From contig NZ_SSNY01000003.1 in the NCBI RefSeq assembly GCF_004801285.1, positions 62,001-126,000 of the forward strand: a stretch of DNA of 64,000 nt. The letters are read 5' to 3'. Below the pieces are notes generated by a model. That model made no database searches. It was not told the DNA's origin and was given only the letters and a program-made list of their open reading frames with translations. A program made the position numbers and the translations under genes. Below are positions 8,615-17,162 of the stretch, piece after piece (the first letter of the stretch is position 1; every line of letters starts with the position of its first letter). Origin of the DNA: Ollibium composti (lineage in GTDB: Bacteria > Pseudomonadota > Alphaproteobacteria > Rhizobiales > Rhizobiaceae).

Positions 8615-10291
8615 ATGAATCAGCAGCTCGCCACGGATCCGTGGCAGGAAACACGACGGCAAGTCCTTCAGCGTGACGACTACCGCTGCGTCTCGTGCTC
8701 GACCTCCGTGAAATCGGCCGAGGCCGACATCCATCACCTGTTGCCGAGGTCGATGGGCGGAACCGACGAACTCTCGAACCTCGTTACGCTTTGCGATGGC
8801 TGCCACGCCTCGCATCATCCGAATCTCGCCGGCGGCCTCGCAAGGCGGGTTATCGAAAGATGGGCGGTCAGGCTGGCGCGGTGGCTCGATACGGATGGCC
8901 AGGTCGCCGAGGGCGTCGGGAATTTCGGCCCGGCTCTCCGCCTTTTCGGACTGGACCGCTTTCGGCAAGGCCAGTTGCCGATCGTGCTCGCGGCCCTGTC
9001 CGGGAAATCGGTGCTGGTCGTCAGCCCGACCGGATCGGGAAAGACCCTCTGCTTCCAGCTCCCCGCCCTGCTTCGCCGGGGCATCACCGTGGTGGTTAGC
9101 CCACTCAAGACGCTGATGTTGGAGCAGGTGTCCGATCTTCTCGCGAAGAAGATCCCGGCCACGTTCGTCAACTCCGACCTCAGCGTCGAAGAGAAGCGGA
9201 CCCGGTTTTCCCTCTTGGGGCGGGGCGCGATAAAGCTCCTCTATCTCGCTCCCGAACGTTTCTTTGTCCGGAGCGAGGACGAACGGACGCGACTGAAACA
9301 GACGAAGCCATCGTTCATCGTCGTGGACGAAGCCCATTGCGTCGACCAATGGGGCCGTGACTTCCGGCGGGAATACGGCCGCCTCAAGGAGGTCCGAGAG
9401 AAGCTCGGGTCACCGCCTGTCCTGGCGTTTACCGCGACGGCCGGACGCAAGATGCAACAGCGCATCCTGGCCTCCCTCGGCATCGAAAACGCCGAAGTCT
9501 TCGTGCGCGACGTCGACCGGCCGAACATCGCGCTCGTCAGGCAGAAATGCTCGCCCGAAAAGCGGCCTGACGAGATCGCGTCCCTTCTGCGGCTGCCGCA
9601 ACTCCAGGGTCAGAAAGCCATGGTGTTCGTGCCGTCCACCAACGTCGGCGAGGAATTGCAGGCCGCGCTGCGGATTCTTGGGCTGGACGTGCCGCTCTAC
9701 CATTCCAAGCTTGAGAGCGCATGGGAACGCCAGGAACTCGTCAAACGGTTCCTGGGGCAAAGCAGGCCGGCGGTCGACCGGATCATCTGCACGAACGCTT
9801 TCGGCATGGGTCTCGACGTTCCGAACGTCCGCCTCGTGATCCATTGGCAACAATCGGCTTCAATAGAAGACCAGTTGCAGGAATTCGGACGCGCCGGCAG
9901 GGACGGGAAACCCTCGGTGGCTGTGATGTTTCACAACGGCTCAAGCATTGGCCGCGACATTTCCCGTCTCCGCTTCATGGCAGAGAAGACGGTCGAGTCT
10001 GCGCAGGTTTCCATGTTGGAGCGCCCGCGGATGCTGGAGCAGCGCTATCATCAGATCGATCAGGTCGCCGAGCTGATGAAAACCCAGTCGTGTATTCGGA
10101 CGGCCATCTCTGAATATTTCCAGGGACCGAAGACGATCAGGCGGCCTGGCCTTTCCGTGCGAATTCTCGATCGGGTGTTCGGCAGCAGGAATAAGCCGCA
10201 GCGGCCTCGGGCCTGCTGCGACTATTGCGACAAGGCGGAGATCAGGCGTCGGGGGACGGTCGGGTACGTGTCCAGAATACTGGGCCCATAG
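8615..10291 (+). CDS. HNH nuclease domain fused to RecQ-type DEAH helicase
   Basis: This protein of about 558 residues has two parts. Residues 1-65 form an HNH domain with a CxxC (YRCVSC near 23-28), IHHLLPRSMGG at 39-49, and CDGCH closing the zinc site near 60-64. From about 105 on it is a RecQ helicase: SPTGSGKT at 137-144, DEAH at 238-241, FTATA, then GRAGRDG in motif VI. It ends with a short zinc domain (QSCIRTAISEYF ... CCDYCDK) like that of RecQ but with no HRDC domain. RecQ helicases unwind DNA 3' to 5'. The fused HNH suggests DNA cleavage coupled to unwinding, as in defence proteins. The NYN-LOTUS gene starts 56 bases downstream, a probable operon. The ATG is chosen because the HNH domain starts within 20 residues of it. 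Confidence 0.88.
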   Translation: MNQQLATDPWQETRRQVLQRDDYRCVSCSTSVKSAEADIHHLLPRSMGGTDELSNLVTLCDGCHASHHPNLAGGLARRVIERWAVRLARWLDTDGQVAEGVGNFGPALRLFGLDRFRQGQLPIVLAALSGKSVLVVSPTGSGKTLCFQLPALLRRGITVVVSPLKTLMLEQVSDLLAKKIPATFVNSDLSVEEKRTRFSLLGRGAIKLLYLAPERFFVRSEDERTRLKQTKPSFIVVDEAHCVDQWGRDFRREYGRLKEVREKLGSPPVLAFTATAGRKMQQRILASLGIENAEVFVRDVDRPNIALVRQKCSPEKRPDEIASLLRLPQLQGQKAMVFVPSTNVGEELQAALRILGLDVPLYHSKLESAWERQELVKRFLGQSRPAVDRIICTNAFGMGLDVPNVRLVIHWQQSASIEDQLQEFGRAGRDGKPSVAVMFHNGSSIGRDISRLRFMAEKTVESAQVSMLERPRMLEQRYHQIDQVAELMKTQSCIRTAISEYFQGPKTIRRPGLSVRILDRVFGSRNKPQRPRACCDYCDKAEIRRRGTVGYVSRILGP

Positions 10292-10347
10292 CTCGGCGTT
10301 GACACCTCGCGCGGTCGTGCGGATGCTGCCGCAGGTTGGAGAACGCA

Positions 10348-11139
10348 ATGGCCTCAGATACCCGGTCGCGAAGACTCGCTGTCTTGATCGACGCCGACAA
10401 CGCGTCGGCCAAAATTGCCGACGGCCTGTTTGAAGAGATCGCGAAGATCGGCGAGGCCAGCGTCCGCCGCATCTACGGCGACTTTTCGAGCTCGCGTTCG
10501 AAGGCCTGGGCCGATCTCCTTTCTAAACACGCCATAATCCCGCAGCAGCAGTTCGCCTATACGACAGGCAAGAACGCATCCGATATCACGCTAGTGATCG
10601 ATGCGATGGACCTGCTCCACAGCGGACGCTTCGACGGGTTCTGCCTGGTCTCGTCCGACAGCGACTTCACGCGGCTCGCGGCCCGCATCCGCGAGCAGGG
10701 CATCGATGTATTCGGTTTCGGGGAGCAGAAAACCCCTGAGAGTTTCCGTCAGGCCTGTCGTCGATTCATCTATACCGAGAACTTGCTACCCTCCGCTCCC
10801 GCGAATGTCCCCGAAGCCGCTGCAGGTACGAAGCCTTTGCAGCAGCCCTCGGCGGCGGTGCCAATCATCCGGAGGGTCATCGCGCAAATGGAAAGCGAGG
10901 ACGGCTGGGTTCCTCTGGGCGCCGTCGGTACCCAACTTGCCAACCTGGCTTCCGATTTCGATCCCCGCACGTTCGGTTTCCGCAAGCTGAGCGACCTTGT
11001 ACGGAAAACGAACGCTTTCGACATCGAGCATCCTGAGGGCGGCAGCATGCGAATACGTATCAAGTCTCCTGCCAACAACCGTCCCTCGACGAAGAAGTCG
11101 TCGCGGCGCGGCCCAAGCACTGAAGGCACGGGTGGGTAA
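10348..11139 (+). CDS. NYN-domain ribonuclease-like protein with LOTUS (OST-HTH) domain, copy 1
   Basis: Residues 12-150 form a NYN (PIN-like) nuclease domain with acidic residues in VLIDADNAS, SDITLVIDAMDLL and VSSDSDF, the expected metal-binding set. After a Pro/Ala-rich linker there is a LOTUS/OST-HTH RNA-binding domain (residues about 168-240: VIAQMESEDGWVPLGAVG ... FGFRKLSDLVRK). The combination is known as a predicted RNA-degrading or RNA-binding protein. ATG 10348 follows GGAGA at 10338-10342, while a TTG at 10336 is unlikely. It is about 94 percent identical over some 230 residues, by hand comparison, to the protein at 26353, although the DNA differs at many silent sites. Probable operon with the HNH-RecQ gene. 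Confidence 0.85.
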   Translation: MASDTRSRRLAVLIDADNASAKIADGLFEEIAKIGEASVRRIYGDFSSSRSKAWADLLSKHAIIPQQQFAYTTGKNASDITLVIDAMDLLHSGRFDGFCLVSSDSDFTRLAARIREQGIDVFGFGEQKTPESFRQACRRFIYTENLLPSAPANVPEAAAGTKPLQQPSAAVPIIRRVIAQMESEDGWVPLGAVGTQLANLASDFDPRTFGFRKLSDLVRKTNAFDIEHPEGGSMRIRIKSPANNRPSTKKSSRRGPSTEGTGG

Positions 11140-11250
11140 TAATGCCATGACTGGCTACCTCGTGTTCCGGATATGGGAGCCGTTTAGGTCAGACTGGTTT
11201 GAAAGCCTTTGCGTAGACTTTCGAATTTGACCGAACACGTCGGACGTCTA

Positions 11251-11451
11251 ATGGCAGATGAGGGGCACATGGGCTGGCGGGCGGACAAGGCATACGAAGA
11301 AGCGCAAGCAAAGGCCTTTCGAGAATGGAGGGCGTCCCTCAATCGAGTGGAATACTTTCGGTGGCAATGGGATCGTCACCGACACTTCTTGAGCGGGGTT
11401 GTCGCGGCCGGTATCGTCGTGTTGGTGATCTGGTGGCTGACGAAGACCTGA
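11251..11451 (+). CDS. Small single-span membrane protein
   Basis: This 66-residue ORF has a charged, helical N-terminal 45 residues rich in Trp, Arg, Glu and Ala and one C-terminal membrane span, SGVVAAGIVVLVIWWL, followed by a three-residue tail, so a tail-anchored topology is expected. ATG 11251 is the best in-frame Met, but only a weak ribosome site precedes it. It lies in the 400-base gap between the NYN gene and the hxs operon. No family is recognised. Confidence 0.45.
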   Translation: MADEGHMGWRADKAYEEAQAKAFREWRASLNRVEYFRWQWDRHRHFLSGVVAAGIVVLVIWWLTKT

Positions 11452-11564
11452 CGACTAGCGCAAACTCTTTCATCCGAACAGCATCACGAGCGAAGCCCGG
11501 ATATCCCAAAGTTCAGCATTGATTGTCCGAACTCACCGAGGCATGATCGCCGTGGGTTTGGGAA

Positions 11565-11837
11565 ATGACAAAATTGTCTGACGATAACGAGTCAGGGCTC
11601 GTGGTGGAGGTTCCCTCACGGTTCCAAGAACACTTGGACGTGACGCTTGTTCGCCTCCAAGCGCTTTTCCCCGATTGCCAGTTCTCCCGGATTGACTGCA
11701 CTATATTTGTGCAGGGATCAGAAAGCCGTTCGCAAGATCAAGTCCGCAGAACGATCCTCTACACCGTCTATCGAGAGAAAATCTACGCAGAAACTCTGGG
11801 CATGCGTCAGGCACTCGTCGAGGCGGTAACCGCGTGA
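11565..11837 (+). CDS. hxsD: His-Xaa-Ser system protein HxsD
   Basis: First gene of the hxs operon. It is 90 residues long with the HxsD-type C-terminal segment RRTILYTVYREKIYAETLG, similar to the LRxxLxDYxLRExI motif of the family. HxsD is a small protein of unknown role encoded with the two radical-SAM enzymes and the repeat protein; the family is defined by this co-occurrence. ATG 11565 is preceded by GGGAA. Its stop overlaps the start of hxsB, which implies translational coupling. The identification rests on both the motif and the neighbours. Confidence 0.8.
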   Translation: MTKLSDDNESGLVVEVPSRFQEHLDVTLVRLQALFPDCQFSRIDCTIFVQGSESRSQDQVRRTILYTVYREKIYAETLGMRQALVEAVTA

Positions 11838-13246
11838 TGAAGGTCTGGCCACTGAAGTTCCGCGAGATGTCGGACGGGTCAATGTTGTTCGCCGATGACG
11901 CCGGCGGGTTCTTCAAGGCAGGTGACGACTTTCTGGACAGGTATGCCACCGACGGCCTGTCAGCCGATGACAGTTTGTTCCTGAAGGAAGGAAGCCATGG
12001 CTTCGAACGGGAGCGCGATCTTCCGTGGACGTCGTTCGCCTACAGATGGGCACGCCGCCAGTCCAGGCCTCGGAAAATGAACTACGTGATCCTGGTGCCG
12101 ACGCTCCGGTGCAATCTGGCCTGCGGATACTGCCAGGTTTCCCGCGCGCCCGAGAAAGCGCGTGGATTCGACTGGTCGGACGAAACCTTGACGGGAGTCC
12201 TTTCGTTCCTCGGTGACTTGGAAGGACCCGACATCAAGGTCGAATTCCAGGGCGGCGAGCCGATGCTGCGCGTCGATCTGCTGGAAGCCGTTCGCGACTA
12301 CTGCCGGGAAAAGTTTTCCCAATCCCAATTCGTCGTCTGCACGAATCTGCAGAAACTGGACGCGCGTGCCTGGGCTTTCCTGGATGCCGATGACACGTTC
12401 ATCAGTACCTCGCTCGACGGTGACCGCCTGACGCACGAGCGCCAGCGTACCCATGACGGCGACGTAACCGACGCATTCTTCCGAAACCTCGAGGCTGTCG
12501 TCGCCCGGTATCCGGAAGGAAAGATTTCAGCGCTGCCCACAGTGGACGTTGCCAATCCGCCGGACCTCGACGCGCTGCTCGACAATTACGAGCGCTACGG
12601 CGTCCGGTCAGTCTATTTGCGTCCAATAAACCACCAGGGATTCGCGCGAAAATTCCATCAAGGCGACAACGTTGTCGCTCGCTGGAACCGCCTCCATTCG
12701 GGATTCATCGACCTGCTGATCGCCCGCAACCACCGGACCGGGCGCTTCATGGAGGAGTACTACTTCAGCCAGTGCCTGAAGCGCGTCCTCCGATTCGACG
12801 CCGACAACCATGTCGACATACGGAACCCGAACTTCTTCGCGTCGGACTACGTGGTCGTGGATCACGACGGCCGCTTCTACCCGACGGACGAAGCGCGGAT
12901 GCTTTCCAGGATCGGGCGTATCGACCTCAGCATCGGCGACGTTGCGACGGGAATCGACCGGGCCAAGGTCGATGTCCTCAACTCCGGAGCGTTCAACCAT
13001 TTCGATCCGGATTGCATTCACTGCGCCTATCAGCCGTTCTGCGGAACGGACGTCGTGGACGACATCTCCCGGTACGGCAGGGTCGACGTTCCGCGGCCGG
13101 ACACATGGTTTTGCGGTCGACATCTGGCGCTCTTCGACAAGGTCTTCGAGATCCTATATCGCAATGACGCGCCGACGCGTGCCTCGCTGGCGGCCTGGCT
13201 CGGCGTCGCTGCCTGGGACGATGGCATGGCACCGGTGCATTCATGA
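11837..13246 (+). CDS. hxsB: His-Xaa-Ser system radical SAM maturase HxsB
   Basis: Radical SAM protein of about 469 residues. It has the CX3CX2C cluster motif (CNLACGYC) in VPTLRCNLACGYC near residue 90 and a later Cys-rich SPASM-like region (CIHCAYQPFCGTDVV ... WFCGRH) for auxiliary iron-sulfur binding. In this family it is one of two paired enzymes thought to modify the HxsA precursor, at His-Xaa-Ser repeats; the chemistry has not been established. The start at 11837 overlaps the hxsD stop by one base (TGATG), and a GTG three bases earlier is possible. It overlaps hxsC by four bases. Confidence 0.88.
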   Translation: MKVWPLKFREMSDGSMLFADDAGGFFKAGDDFLDRYATDGLSADDSLFLKEGSHGFERERDLPWTSFAYRWARRQSRPRKMNYVILVPTLRCNLACGYCQVSRAPEKARGFDWSDETLTGVLSFLGDLEGPDIKVEFQGGEPMLRVDLLEAVRDYCREKFSQSQFVVCTNLQKLDARAWAFLDADDTFISTSLDGDRLTHERQRTHDGDVTDAFFRNLEAVVARYPEGKISALPTVDVANPPDLDALLDNYERYGVRSVYLRPINHQGFARKFHQGDNVVARWNRLHSGFIDLLIARNHRTGRFMEEYYFSQCLKRVLRFDADNHVDIRNPNFFASDYVVVDHDGRFYPTDEARMLSRIGRIDLSIGDVATGIDRAKVDVLNSGAFNHFDPDCIHCAYQPFCGTDVVDDISRYGRVDVPRPDTWFCGRHLALFDKVFEILYRNDAPTRASLAAWLGVAAWDDGMAPVHS

Positions 13247-14352
13247 TACCGCTGCGCGTCAAGGTGGAGGTGAATGCTGAAGAGCCTTTCGTCGTTCGGC
13301 TTCGCTCCTTCGAGGCTGAGGAGCGGGAGCGAGAGCCAGAGCAATTGAATCATTTCGAGGTGTCGTTGGAGCGAGCCGATCCGGACGGAGCCGACTACGC
13401 GGGCGAGGGCGGTCCGATACGAGTCCTTGGGATCGATCCCTCCGAACTCGACGGCGACGTCTTGCTGGTGAATCCACGGCGAGGAACCGCCGACCGCCTC
13501 ATTCGCAGCACCTCGCCGCACAACACCTTCCTGGTGACCGAGCGATGCGACCAGGTCTGCGTCATGTGCTCGCAACCACCTAAGAAGCACCACGTCGACC
13601 TGTTCACTTATTTCGAGACCGCAGCGCTGCTGGCGCCCGAAGGCGCAACGATCGGCATCTCGGGTGGGGAGCCGACGCTGTTCAAAGAGCGGCTTTTCAC
13701 CTTCCTGAAGCGCGTGCTGGTTGCGCGTCCCGATCTCTTCTTCCATATCCTGACCAACGGCCAGCATTTCGAGGAAGACGATCGGTCCACGATGACTGGT
13801 CTCGACCAATCACGGATCGTTTGGGGCGTCCCGCTCTATTCGCACGACCCATCGGTCCACGATCAGGTCGTCGGCAAACAGGGCGCGCAGGAACGGCTCC
13901 TGGACAACCTTGCTTTCCTGTGCCGCGTGGGCGCCGCGGTCGAACTCAGAACCGTCCTGATGCAACCCAACGCACCCGGACTGCCCGAGCTTGCCAGGTT
14001 CATCACGGCGATGCTCCCGTTCATCCGGACATGGGCTGTGATGCAGACCGAGAACATCGGCTACGGCCGTATGAACTGGAAAACGCTGTTCTACGACAGT
14101 TCCGAAGGATTCGACGTGGTCGGGCGTGCAATCGACCTCGTGAGGAGCCGCGGGATTGACGCCCGGCTCTATAATTTCCCGCTCTGCACGGTGCCGGAAG
14201 CCTATCGCCATTTGGCTCCGGCCACGATTTCGGATTGGAAGCGGACGTACCGGGAAGAATGCGAAGGATGCTCGTTGAAGGCCGAATGCGGGGGATTCTT
14301 CGAGTGGCATCCGCGTGATCATGGCTACGGCAGATTGGGGGCTGTTCAATGA
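13243..14352 (+). CDS. hxsC: His-Xaa-Ser system radical SAM maturase HxsC
   Basis: Second radical SAM enzyme, 369 residues. It has the CX3CX2C motif CDQVCVMC near residue 100 following LVTER, a glycine-rich SAM-binding GISGGEPTLF, and a C-terminal Cys set CEGCSLKAECGGFFEW typical of auxiliary cluster binding. The pairing of HxsB and HxsC is the hallmark of the His-Xaa-Ser system. Both ends overlap neighbours by ATGA, so the four genes are one transcript. The N-terminal 90 residues are acidic and lack a known motif. Function is inferred from family and context. Confidence 0.88.
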   Translation: MIPLRVKVEVNAEEPFVVRLRSFEAEEREREPEQLNHFEVSLERADPDGADYAGEGGPIRVLGIDPSELDGDVLLVNPRRGTADRLIRSTSPHNTFLVTERCDQVCVMCSQPPKKHHVDLFTYFETAALLAPEGATIGISGGEPTLFKERLFTFLKRVLVARPDLFFHILTNGQHFEEDDRSTMTGLDQSRIVWGVPLYSHDPSVHDQVVGKQGAQERLLDNLAFLCRVGAAVELRTVLMQPNAPGLPELARFITAMLPFIRTWAVMQTENIGYGRMNWKTLFYDSSEGFDVVGRAIDLVRSRGIDARLYNFPLCTVPEAYRHLAPATISDWKRTYREECEGCSLKAECGGFFEWHPRDHGYGRLGAVQ

Positions 14353-14909
14353 AGAAGCGGTTTTTCGCGATACCGTCTTTGCTTGCGGCAGGATTCCTGC
14401 CTGCTTACGCCCATGCCTATCCTACGAAACCAACACTGGACGGCGATCTCGGTAAAGCGAAGTCGCTTTTCGACATATTCAAGATGGACCACGTGTACAC
14501 GCTGGCCGGGCATCGCAGTCATAGTTCACATAGCAGCCATAGCTCGCATTCGAGCCATCGCTCTTCTACGGGCGGCTATTCGCTTCCTTCGTCAACCTAC
14601 AGGGCGCCGTCGACATCATCGCCCTTGTATAGCGCACCGTCGAATTCGGCGCCGACCTATCAGGCTCCCGTGGCGCCGAATCCCGCTCCCTTGAAGGTGC
14701 TCCCCGGAAACACGGATCGATTCAAGGAGATTGTCCTCGAAGTGCAGTTCGCGATGCTGGCATTCGGATACTATAATGGCGAGTTGGACGGGAAATTCAG
14801 CCCGGAGATGAGGGGAGGGCTCCAGCGGCTACAGACCGACTACGGTCTGAAGGTGACAGGAACAATCACGCCGGAGACGCTAGATGCGTTGAAGATTGAG
14901 GCGCGGTAG
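14349..14909 (+). CDS. hxsA: His-Xaa-Ser repeat protein HxsA, secreted, with peptidoglycan-binding-like domain
   Basis: This 186-residue protein has a signal peptide (MKKRFFAIPSLLAAGFLPAY, cleavage after AHA). It then has six consecutive His-Xaa-Ser units near residues 55-72 (HRS HSS HSS HSS HSS HRS), a Ser/Pro-rich linker, and a C-terminal PG_binding_1-like domain (QFAMLAFGYYNGELDGKFS ... YGLKVTGTITPETL). HxsA is the predicted substrate of HxsB/HxsC, presumably exported after modification and anchored to peptidoglycan. The repeats could bind metal, but this is untested. It ends the hxs operon. Confidence 0.9.
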   Translation: MKKRFFAIPSLLAAGFLPAYAHAYPTKPTLDGDLGKAKSLFDIFKMDHVYTLAGHRSHSSHSSHSSHSSHRSSTGGYSLPSSTYRAPSTSSPLYSAPSNSAPTYQAPVAPNPAPLKVLPGNTDRFKEIVLEVQFAMLAFGYYNGELDGKFSPEMRGGLQRLQTDYGLKVTGTITPETLDALKIEAR

Positions 14910-14993
14910 TTGTCGACACATGCATCGCAGAAGATGCGTATTACCGTCTCGAGGCGACATCGTTGCCGCGCCCCATCTGACCGACAAGTGTAG

Positions 14994-16754
14994 ATGGATG
15001 CGATGACGACGGAATTGCTGGACATCCCTGCAAATGCCGGTCGCCTGCTTCTGGAGCGAGGTGGGACGTTTCTATGCCCCCTTTTGAAGGCAAACGACTT
15101 CGCCAGATACTGCACCGAGCGCGAGCACCCCATCACGCCCGAGCGCCTGCTTGCCTTTGAACGACTTCGGTTATTCTTCCCGATCTTCAGAATCGCTGCG
15201 CCGGAAGGCAAACGGATTCAACTGCATCTGCCACTTCGGGACGATACACCCTTTCGCGATGGGGCCATCGTCGACACAGCGAGTCGGCCCGAGTACCCCG
15301 TGCCGGACGATGTCCACAGCGGCGGGGAAGCCTACTATTCGATCTTCCAGATTTCGTCACTGACCTTTGTCCTTTCGCAATTCACAGCCAAAGTCTCCCT
15401 TGAAGGCTTCCTCGACGAGGTGAAACCAGAAGCGCAATGGACGTCGATAGGCCAGCAGTTAGGCGATGTGGTACGAGCAGGAGTCGATCAGGCGCGTAGG
15501 CACGCCTATCGACCTGCCGTTGATCTGCTCTGTCAGTTCATTTCGGATCGCTACTACCCGCATGTGCGCGGTAATCAGCGCAGTATCCTGTTCACTGAGG
15601 GGGGCTTCGTATTCGACGAATGGACTGTCCGCAACGCCCGTTCCTGGAGGTGGCACGAGTACGCCAGAAACTGGAGCCCTTGCGATGCAGAGACAGCCTT
15701 TGCCTTGACCCCGGCTAAACTACGTCACGCCTATGAAGGCTTGGCCATGCTGCAGTCGCGCGAAGATCCGATTGCTTCATGGCACCAACTCGTTCAGTTC
15801 ATTGCTGTCGCCGAGCGCGACCGACTGAAGGGCGCGGCGCTTTGCGCCGAGACCATGCGCTATGGAGCGTTGATGCTGCGCCGACTGTACAAGGACCTCT
15901 ATGGCGAAGACCTTCGCGTTCCCAACGAGGTCCACGGCACGGTGATCACGCACATTCCGGAACTCTCGGTACGCGACGATCCGCTGCGTTACCTAGAGTA
16001 CGTGGTCAACCGCTATGATCTCAACCCGCGACCCAAGCTGACCTTGTTCGTGGAAGGTCCAAGCGAAGAGATCGCTGTCCGGCACATCTTTGAACGCTAC
16101 TTCGGTGCGAACGCAGGCGTGCACGGTATCGAGATCATAGTGCTCGGTGGTGTCGATACGGCCACCGGCGGCAAGCAGGACCGCTACCGTGCCATCCTAC
16201 GTCTCGTCGACTATCTCCATCATCATCAAACTTTCGCCTTCGTCGTCCTCGATACCGAAGGAACGGCCGTGCAACTCAAGCGCAGCACCAGAGAAGCGCT
16301 CTCGACCCTGCATCCCGGGCGCTATACGACACGGCCTGATTATGTCCATCTCTGGCGTGTTTCCTTCGAGTTCGACAATTTTTCGAATACCGAGATTGCC
16401 TATGCTCTCACCGCCATTTCGGGCGGTGGCGCGCGGTTCCGCAGTGCCGATATCGCGGCCTGCCGAAAGGACAAGGTACCCGGAGCGGCGCTCAAGAAAC
16501 TTTACGCAAGTCGGCTGGGGTACAAGCCCGACAAGCTTGCGCTCGCGCGGATTCTCGTCGAGGCGATGCTGTCTCCGACCAGCCGTCGTAACGCAGCCAA
16601 GCGCCCCATCATGAAAGTGCTGGAGCGCATAACACGACTAGCCGCTTTCAACCCATTCCCTACCATGCAACAGTCCTGGGAATACAACCAGCGATCAAAC
16701 TATCTCGGCAAACGGCGCGGCAAAAAGGTGCCTCTCAGAGATCTCGAAGGCTGA
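14994..16754 (+). CDS. TOPRIM-domain nuclease-like protein
   Basis: The protein has 586 residues. Residues about 345-425 carry a TOPRIM-type signature: PKLTLFVEGPSEEIAV with the Glu at 354, IIVLGGVD, and FAFVVLDTEG with the Asp-x-Glu near 420-422. OLD-family nucleases and primases share this arrangement. The N-terminal 340 residues match no family I know and contain no Walker motif. It is convergent with an OLD-type ATPase-TOPRIM gene across a 408-base gap. A role in DNA defence is possible but is inferred from context. Several Met codons lie close together (14994, 15003), so the exact start is uncertain. Confidence 0.68.
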   Translation: MDAMTTELLDIPANAGRLLLERGGTFLCPLLKANDFARYCTEREHPITPERLLAFERLRLFFPIFRIAAPEGKRIQLHLPLRDDTPFRDGAIVDTASRPEYPVPDDVHSGGEAYYSIFQISSLTFVLSQFTAKVSLEGFLDEVKPEAQWTSIGQQLGDVVRAGVDQARRHAYRPAVDLLCQFISDRYYPHVRGNQRSILFTEGGFVFDEWTVRNARSWRWHEYARNWSPCDAETAFALTPAKLRHAYEGLAMLQSREDPIASWHQLVQFIAVAERDRLKGAALCAETMRYGALMLRRLYKDLYGEDLRVPNEVHGTVITHIPELSVRDDPLRYLEYVVNRYDLNPRPKLTLFVEGPSEEIAVRHIFERYFGANAGVHGIEIIVLGGVDTATGGKQDRYRAILRLVDYLHHHQTFAFVVLDTEGTAVQLKRSTREALSTLHPGRYTTRPDYVHLWRVSFEFDNFSNTEIAYALTAISGGGARFRSADIAACRKDKVPGAALKKLYASRLGYKPDKLALARILVEAMLSPTSRRNAAKRPIMKVLERITRLAAFNPFPTMQQSWEYNQRSNYLGKRRGKKVPLRDLEG

Positions 16755-17162
16755 GGCGTTGGCTGTAGCACAAGCGCGCTCTTGAAATCCTCAAGGGTAA
16801 ACTCACCTGCAATATGGCGGCGGTGAAGTCGTCGCACCGCTGCGAAGCGCTTGGACGAAGCATCCGGTTCATCACCTTCCGCTTTGCGCCCCCATCTCAG
16901 TCGTTCAGACTCTTCTTTTCGGTGCTCGGAAGCTGCCGTTCGACACGGCCGGTAACAATGGCCGGAGAGCAGGAGGCGATCGTTCTCTGCACGGGCGAAG
17001 GCATTCCGTCCCCACGTCTGGAGCGGATATTCATCCGTCGACCTAGCCCAAATCCAACTTGCGCCAGCGCATCAACGCTAGCGTAGAAATCCAATTGAAT
17101 CACCCTTTCGAGATTCTACTACCCCCCAATCACCAGCCTCTCAAAGCGCGAAGACGCCGCCT
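16755..17162. other. Intergenic region between convergent genes
   Basis: These 408 bases separate the TOPRIM gene and the OLD-type gene, which converge. An ORF on the plus strand (16814-17086) and one on the minus strand (16897-17103) have no recognisable content and unlikely composition. I see no strong hairpin-T-run terminator. Confidence 0.45.

Noticed and set aside
16814..17103. Plus and minus ORFs between the two TOPRIM genes
   Set aside because: Neither has recognisable residues or a ribosome site.
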